Shown here: piece after piece, positions 6,182 through 8,217 of the stretch
Numbering within the stretch: position 1 is the stretch's first letter
Layout: the number at the start of each line of letters is the position of its first letter
DNA from: Methanothrix sp.
Lineage (GTDB): Archaea > Halobacteriota > Methanosarcinia > Methanotrichales > Methanotrichaceae
Assembly (NCBI GenBank): GCA_028708055.1
Contig: JAQVZT010000105.1
Span: 1-8,217, forward strand
Direction: 5' to 3'
Length of the DNA: 8,217 nucleotides
The notes under the pieces: model-generated
Seen by the model: the letters and a program-made list of their open reading frames with translations, nothing else
Database searches by the model: none
Told to the model about the DNA's origin: nothing
Made by a program: the position numbers and the translations under genes

Positions 6182-6853
6182 TTAATTTGCTCTATTCTGC
6201 CCGTCCATTTCCTTAGCTCGCTGTAGAGCCTGCACCGCGTCCTCCATTTTAAAGTCCCTCCCTTCTTTAGCCAGAAACTCGCGAAAACGCTGCCGCTCCT
6301 CTTCATCTACCCATTTCGCAGCATCGGTGAGCATGCGCTCATAGCTTCTGTCAGGAAAGTACTGAGACTGAGCACAGCGGAATAACCGATCCCGGCTGGC
6401 CGCGCTGATCACTCCCTTCTGCCAGGCCAGATCCAGATTGAAACGAATGTTCACCAGAGGCTCGGACGCTGGCTCATAGGAGAATGGATCGAAGACCAGA
6501 GCCACCTCATCATCCGATACAAGATGGCCGCTCTTGTAGGCCTGATAGATCCTGCCAACGCCCTCCATGCCGTAAACGTCCAGCTCCGAAGCCCGTAAGG
6601 CCCCCATGCTCGAAGCCCCCAAAACCTTCGCTCCAGCATCCAGGGCATAGATCACCTCCTTGTGGGCGACCGAACACTCCTGAAAGAAGACGCCATCGAT
6701 GAGCAGAATGATCTCCGCCCCGCATTTTGCGGCCTGGTAGATGTCTCCTCTCCTGGCAGGAGGCCGATAGTCAGCCTCCAGGATATGCGCCGCTTTATCC
6801 CGAGAGAGGCTTGGCCCCAGGAAGACGACTATTCCTGATTTTTTTGCGGGCAT
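6182..6853 (-). CDS. tfuA: TfuA-like protein, partner of YcaO in McrA glycine thioamidation
   Basis: This 223-residue protein has the TfuA-like core in its first 125 or so residues: FLGPSL (11-16), GDIYQA (36-41), IDGVFFQE (52-59), SVAHKEVIYAL (61-71), GASSMGALRASEL (79-91) and SDDEVAL (113-119). The remaining third is charged and helical. In methanogens TfuA works with YcaO to turn the backbone amide of an active-site glycine in McrA into thioglycine, probably by helping deliver or activate sulfur. The start at 6853 is firm: GAGGTG lies 5 nt upstream, and the next methionine would remove the FLGPSL and IDG motifs. It overlaps the end of ycaO by 59 nt in another frame, which suggests translational coupling. 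The stop codon lies about 27 nt from the last minisatellite unit. Confidence 0.93.
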   Translation of the reverse strand: MPAKKSGIVVFLGPSLSRDKAAHILEADYRPPARRGDIYQAAKCGAEIILLIDGVFFQECSVAHKEVIYALDAGAKVLGASSMGALRASELDVYGMEGVGRIYQAYKSGHLVSDDEVALVFDPFSYEPASEPLVNIRFNLDLAWQKGVISAASRDRLFRCAQSQYFPDRSYERMLTDAAKWVDEEERQRFREFLAKEGRDFKMEDAVQALQRAKEMDGQNRAN

Positions 6854-8018
6854 CTCTGCACCTCTTTCCCACCCTTTCCGGGTCCACTCCGGATATCTCT
6901 AGGCCCGGCACAATCACCCTCACCACGGGAAGCCCGATCTCCTGGCGGGTCAGGTCCACCACTATCACCCGATCCAGGCCTGCTGCCTCAAGCTTCTTCA
7001 GCATATATTTTATGTCCAGGAGGAAATCGTCGCTCTCAAATGACTCGATGTCGGAAAATGCCTTTTTCTCGGACCCCTCAAACCAGTGCTTATTAAGCCG
7101 TTTCGTCCTATCATAGCCGATCTGCCTTCTGAAATCAGCAGTCGTCGTATCCTCCCTCGCCCCGTGAATCTGGGTGAGTCGGCTCTGCGCCACCTCGGTG
7201 AGCGCCCGCAGCACCGCCACCGCTGAACAGGTATGGGTGCCCATTCCGGTCGTGAGAAGGGTGGGATCGCGCAGCCGGACATCATCAGCCGCAGCCGCAC
7301 AGGTGGCAACCCCTATATCGCTGGTGATATCCCTCAGGTAGACATCCACCTCCGCAGCCGCGAACCTGTCCAAGAGATCCTTCGCTTGATCATCCTCAAC
7401 ATCGCAAATCAATGGGCCGGTCTTCCTCGTGGCCTCCACCAGAGCCCAGGCATCCCTCTCTATAACCTCAGCCAGCCCGTGGAATATTGCCTCTTCAATG
7501 ACATTGCCAGAAGCCAGACCGCTGGTATTGGTTCTGAAAAGGCGCTGGTATTCGGCAGGCAATGGATGAAAGACCGCATTGGCCGGAACCAGGATCTCCT
7601 CATCATTCATTATGTCCCAGCCGGCAGTCCAGGGTATCATGGCATCCGGCTCAACTCCCGCGGGGAGTATCAGATCCCGCGGGTCCAGCGCTCCAGACAG
7701 ACGGGAGAAACGGTCAATTCTGAGCTGCCGGTCCCTTATCTCAGCAGAGTAGCGTTCCAGCCCTTCCATCATAGCCGATACCCTGGCTTCTGTGGGCGTG
7801 GCTCCCTTGCCGTTGTAGACGGAGATGGCACCCCGGTCAGCCATGGGCCGGATTGATGAGAAGACCGGTATGCCGATTCGGTCCAGATTGGTTATATCGG
7901 CAACCCTAGTAATCCCGGCAGCAGGCAATTTTGCATCGGCACGCTTGAGCGTCTCCTCAGGCGGTATGGCCCGGTGGGTATCGTCTTTGTACTTCTTTAT
8001 GCAGGACGCTAGTTTCAT
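6795..8018 (-). CDS. ycaO: YcaO-family ATP-dependent cyclodehydratase/thioamidase
   Basis: The chosen product is 407 residues. YcaO enzymes use ATP to phosphorylate a peptide backbone amide; the methanogen member beside TfuA then adds sulfide to give thioglycine in McrA. Family blocks that form the ATP/Mg site are all present: NGKGATPTEARVSAMMEGLE (69-88), SGLASGNVIEEAIFHGLAEV (166-185) followed by IERDAW, GMGTH with RALTEVAQSR (258-262, 271-280), HGARED (285-290), and DLTRQEIGLPVVRVIVPGLE (355-374). The tail (PGAKPLSG) lacks the PxPxP ending of azole-forming YcaOs. The frame stays open to an ATG at 8189, but I chose 8018: the extension would overlap a thioesterase gene in another frame and conserved YcaO sequence begins only after M58. 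A TATA-like element about 27 nt before 8018 and the lack of a Shine-Dalgarno suggest a leaderless start. It overlaps tfuA by 59 nt. Confidence 0.93.
   Translation of the reverse strand: MKLASCIKKYKDDTHRAIPPEETLKRADAKLPAAGITRVADITNLDRIGIPVFSSIRPMADRGAISVYNGKGATPTEARVSAMMEGLERYSAEIRDRQLRIDRFSRLSGALDPRDLILPAGVEPDAMIPWTAGWDIMNDEEILVPANAVFHPLPAEYQRLFRTNTSGLASGNVIEEAIFHGLAEVIERDAWALVEATRKTGPLICDVEDDQAKDLLDRFAAAEVDVYLRDITSDIGVATCAAAADDVRLRDPTLLTTGMGTHTCSAVAVLRALTEVAQSRLTQIHGAREDTTTADFRRQIGYDRTKRLNKHWFEGSEKKAFSDIESFESDDFLLDIKYMLKKLEAAGLDRVIVVDLTRQEIGLPVVRVIVPGLEISGVDPERVGKRCRDARKKIRNSRLPGAKPLSG
6859..6864 (-). promoter_or_regulatory. Ribosome binding site of tfuA, inside ycaO
   Basis: GAGGTG on the minus strand, 5 nt before the ATG at 6853. 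It lies within the ycaO coding sequence and decides the tfuA start. The ycaO and nadA genes have no such site. Confidence 0.7.
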
Positions 8019-8044
8019 CGCCGGGATTTTTAATCTGCAATGAG

Positions 8045-8051
8045 ATATAAA
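8045..8051 (-). promoter_or_regulatory. Candidate TATA box of ycaO-tfuA
   Basis: On the minus strand TTTATAT lies in the 40-nt gap between the thioesterase stop (8059) and the ycaO ATG (8018). A start about 25 nt downstream would fall almost on the ATG, giving a leaderless mRNA. The gene could instead be read through from the thioesterase gene. Confidence 0.5.
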
Positions 8052-8058
8052 CTCTGCT

Positions 8059-8217
8059 TTAGAGGAACGGCAATCTGTCCTTCTTCCGGTAAGCCAGGCA
8101 CTGGCAGGCAGCGATTGGTCTGCCGTCCTGCCCTGTGACCGAGATCTGGCAGGCAGATATCTTCCGGGAGCGATTGACCTCTCGTCCATCTGCCTGCAAG
8201 CACTCGCCAGGAAGAGG
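8059..8217 (-). CDS. PaaI-like hotdog thioesterase, C-terminal end (partial)
   Basis: Only the last 52 codons are in the window; the gene continues past the right edge. The peptide runs PLPGECLQADGREVNRSRKI, then SACQISVTGQDGRPIAACQC and LAYRKKDRLPFL before TAA. This matches the last strands of a PaaI/YbgC-type hotdog thioesterase: a G..L.A.GREV.RSRK strand, an I.VTGQDGRPIA hairpin and an AYRKK ending. Such enzymes hydrolyse acyl-CoA thioesters. The catalytic Asp/Asn segment lies upstream and is not visible, so substrate and exact family are unsure. It is co-directional with ycaO, 40 nt away. Confidence 0.7.
   Translation of the reverse strand, partial: PLPGECLQADGREVNRSRKISACQISVTGQDGRPIAACQCLAYRKKDRLPFL

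Noticed and set aside
5921..6226. Repetitive reading frames on both strands over the 14-bp array (KSMHGNRCMEIDAW and FHASISMHRFPCID type repeats)
   Set aside because: The 14-nt unit has few or no stop codons in most frames, so long frames arise automatically. The period is not a multiple of three, and no ribosome binding site precedes them.
8101..8156. Direct repeat CTGGCAGGCAG at 8101 and 8146
   Set aside because: Both copies encode ACQ-type segments of the thioesterase in the same frame. Codon and residue repetition explains them.
8019..8189. N-terminal extension of YcaO starting at 8189
   Set aside because: It overlaps a well-supported thioesterase C-terminus in another frame and contains no YcaO family sequence.

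Overview
The window looks like chromosome from a methanogenic archaeon, most likely Methanothrix (Methanosaeta) or a close relative. The evidence is an adjacent ycaO-tfuA pair of the type that makes thioglycine in methyl-coenzyme M reductase, archaeal TATA boxes in front of leaderless or near-leaderless genes, a class II tRNA-Leu without an encoded CCA end, and a secreted protein with tandem Ig-like repeats (NRPP...SPQE..T.ITWTA...VRVRDGKH) of a kind I associate with Methanothrix surface proteins. The genus is inferred from recall, not from a search.

Layout. Positions 1-676 are AT-rich and mostly non-coding. They hold a strong imperfect hairpin (63-117) and a 34-codon reading frame with a good ribosome binding site (296-400). 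Positions 677-3604 (+) encode a 975-residue secreted protein: transglutaminase-like cysteine peptidase domain, two Ig-like repeats, then about ten TPRs. Positions 3605-4075 are non-coding with two inverted repeats. A tRNA-Leu(CAG) lies at 4076-4160 (-) with its own TATA box and T-run terminator. Positions 4161-4975 are non-coding and contain a degenerate tandem array of about 139-bp units (4482 to about 4897).

From about 4976 to the right edge all genes are on the minus strand. In transcription order they are the C-terminal end of a PaaI-like hotdog thioesterase (8217-8059), ycaO (8018-6795), tfuA (6853-6182, overlapping ycaO by 59 nt), a 12-unit 14-bp minisatellite (6154-5987), and nadA for quinolinate synthase (5878-4976) with its own TATA box.

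YcaO and TfuA should act together: YcaO uses ATP to activate a backbone amide (the McrA glycine in methanogens) and TfuA is its partner for sulfur incorporation. NadA makes quinolinate for NAD synthesis and is probably only a neighbour. The main surprises are outside the genes: the clean minisatellite between the tfuA stop and the nadA promoter, the 139-bp array beside the tRNA, and the hairpin near the left edge whose loop is complementary to a segment just upstream. I see no CRISPR array, transposase, integrase or phage gene, and no clearly new multi-gene system.
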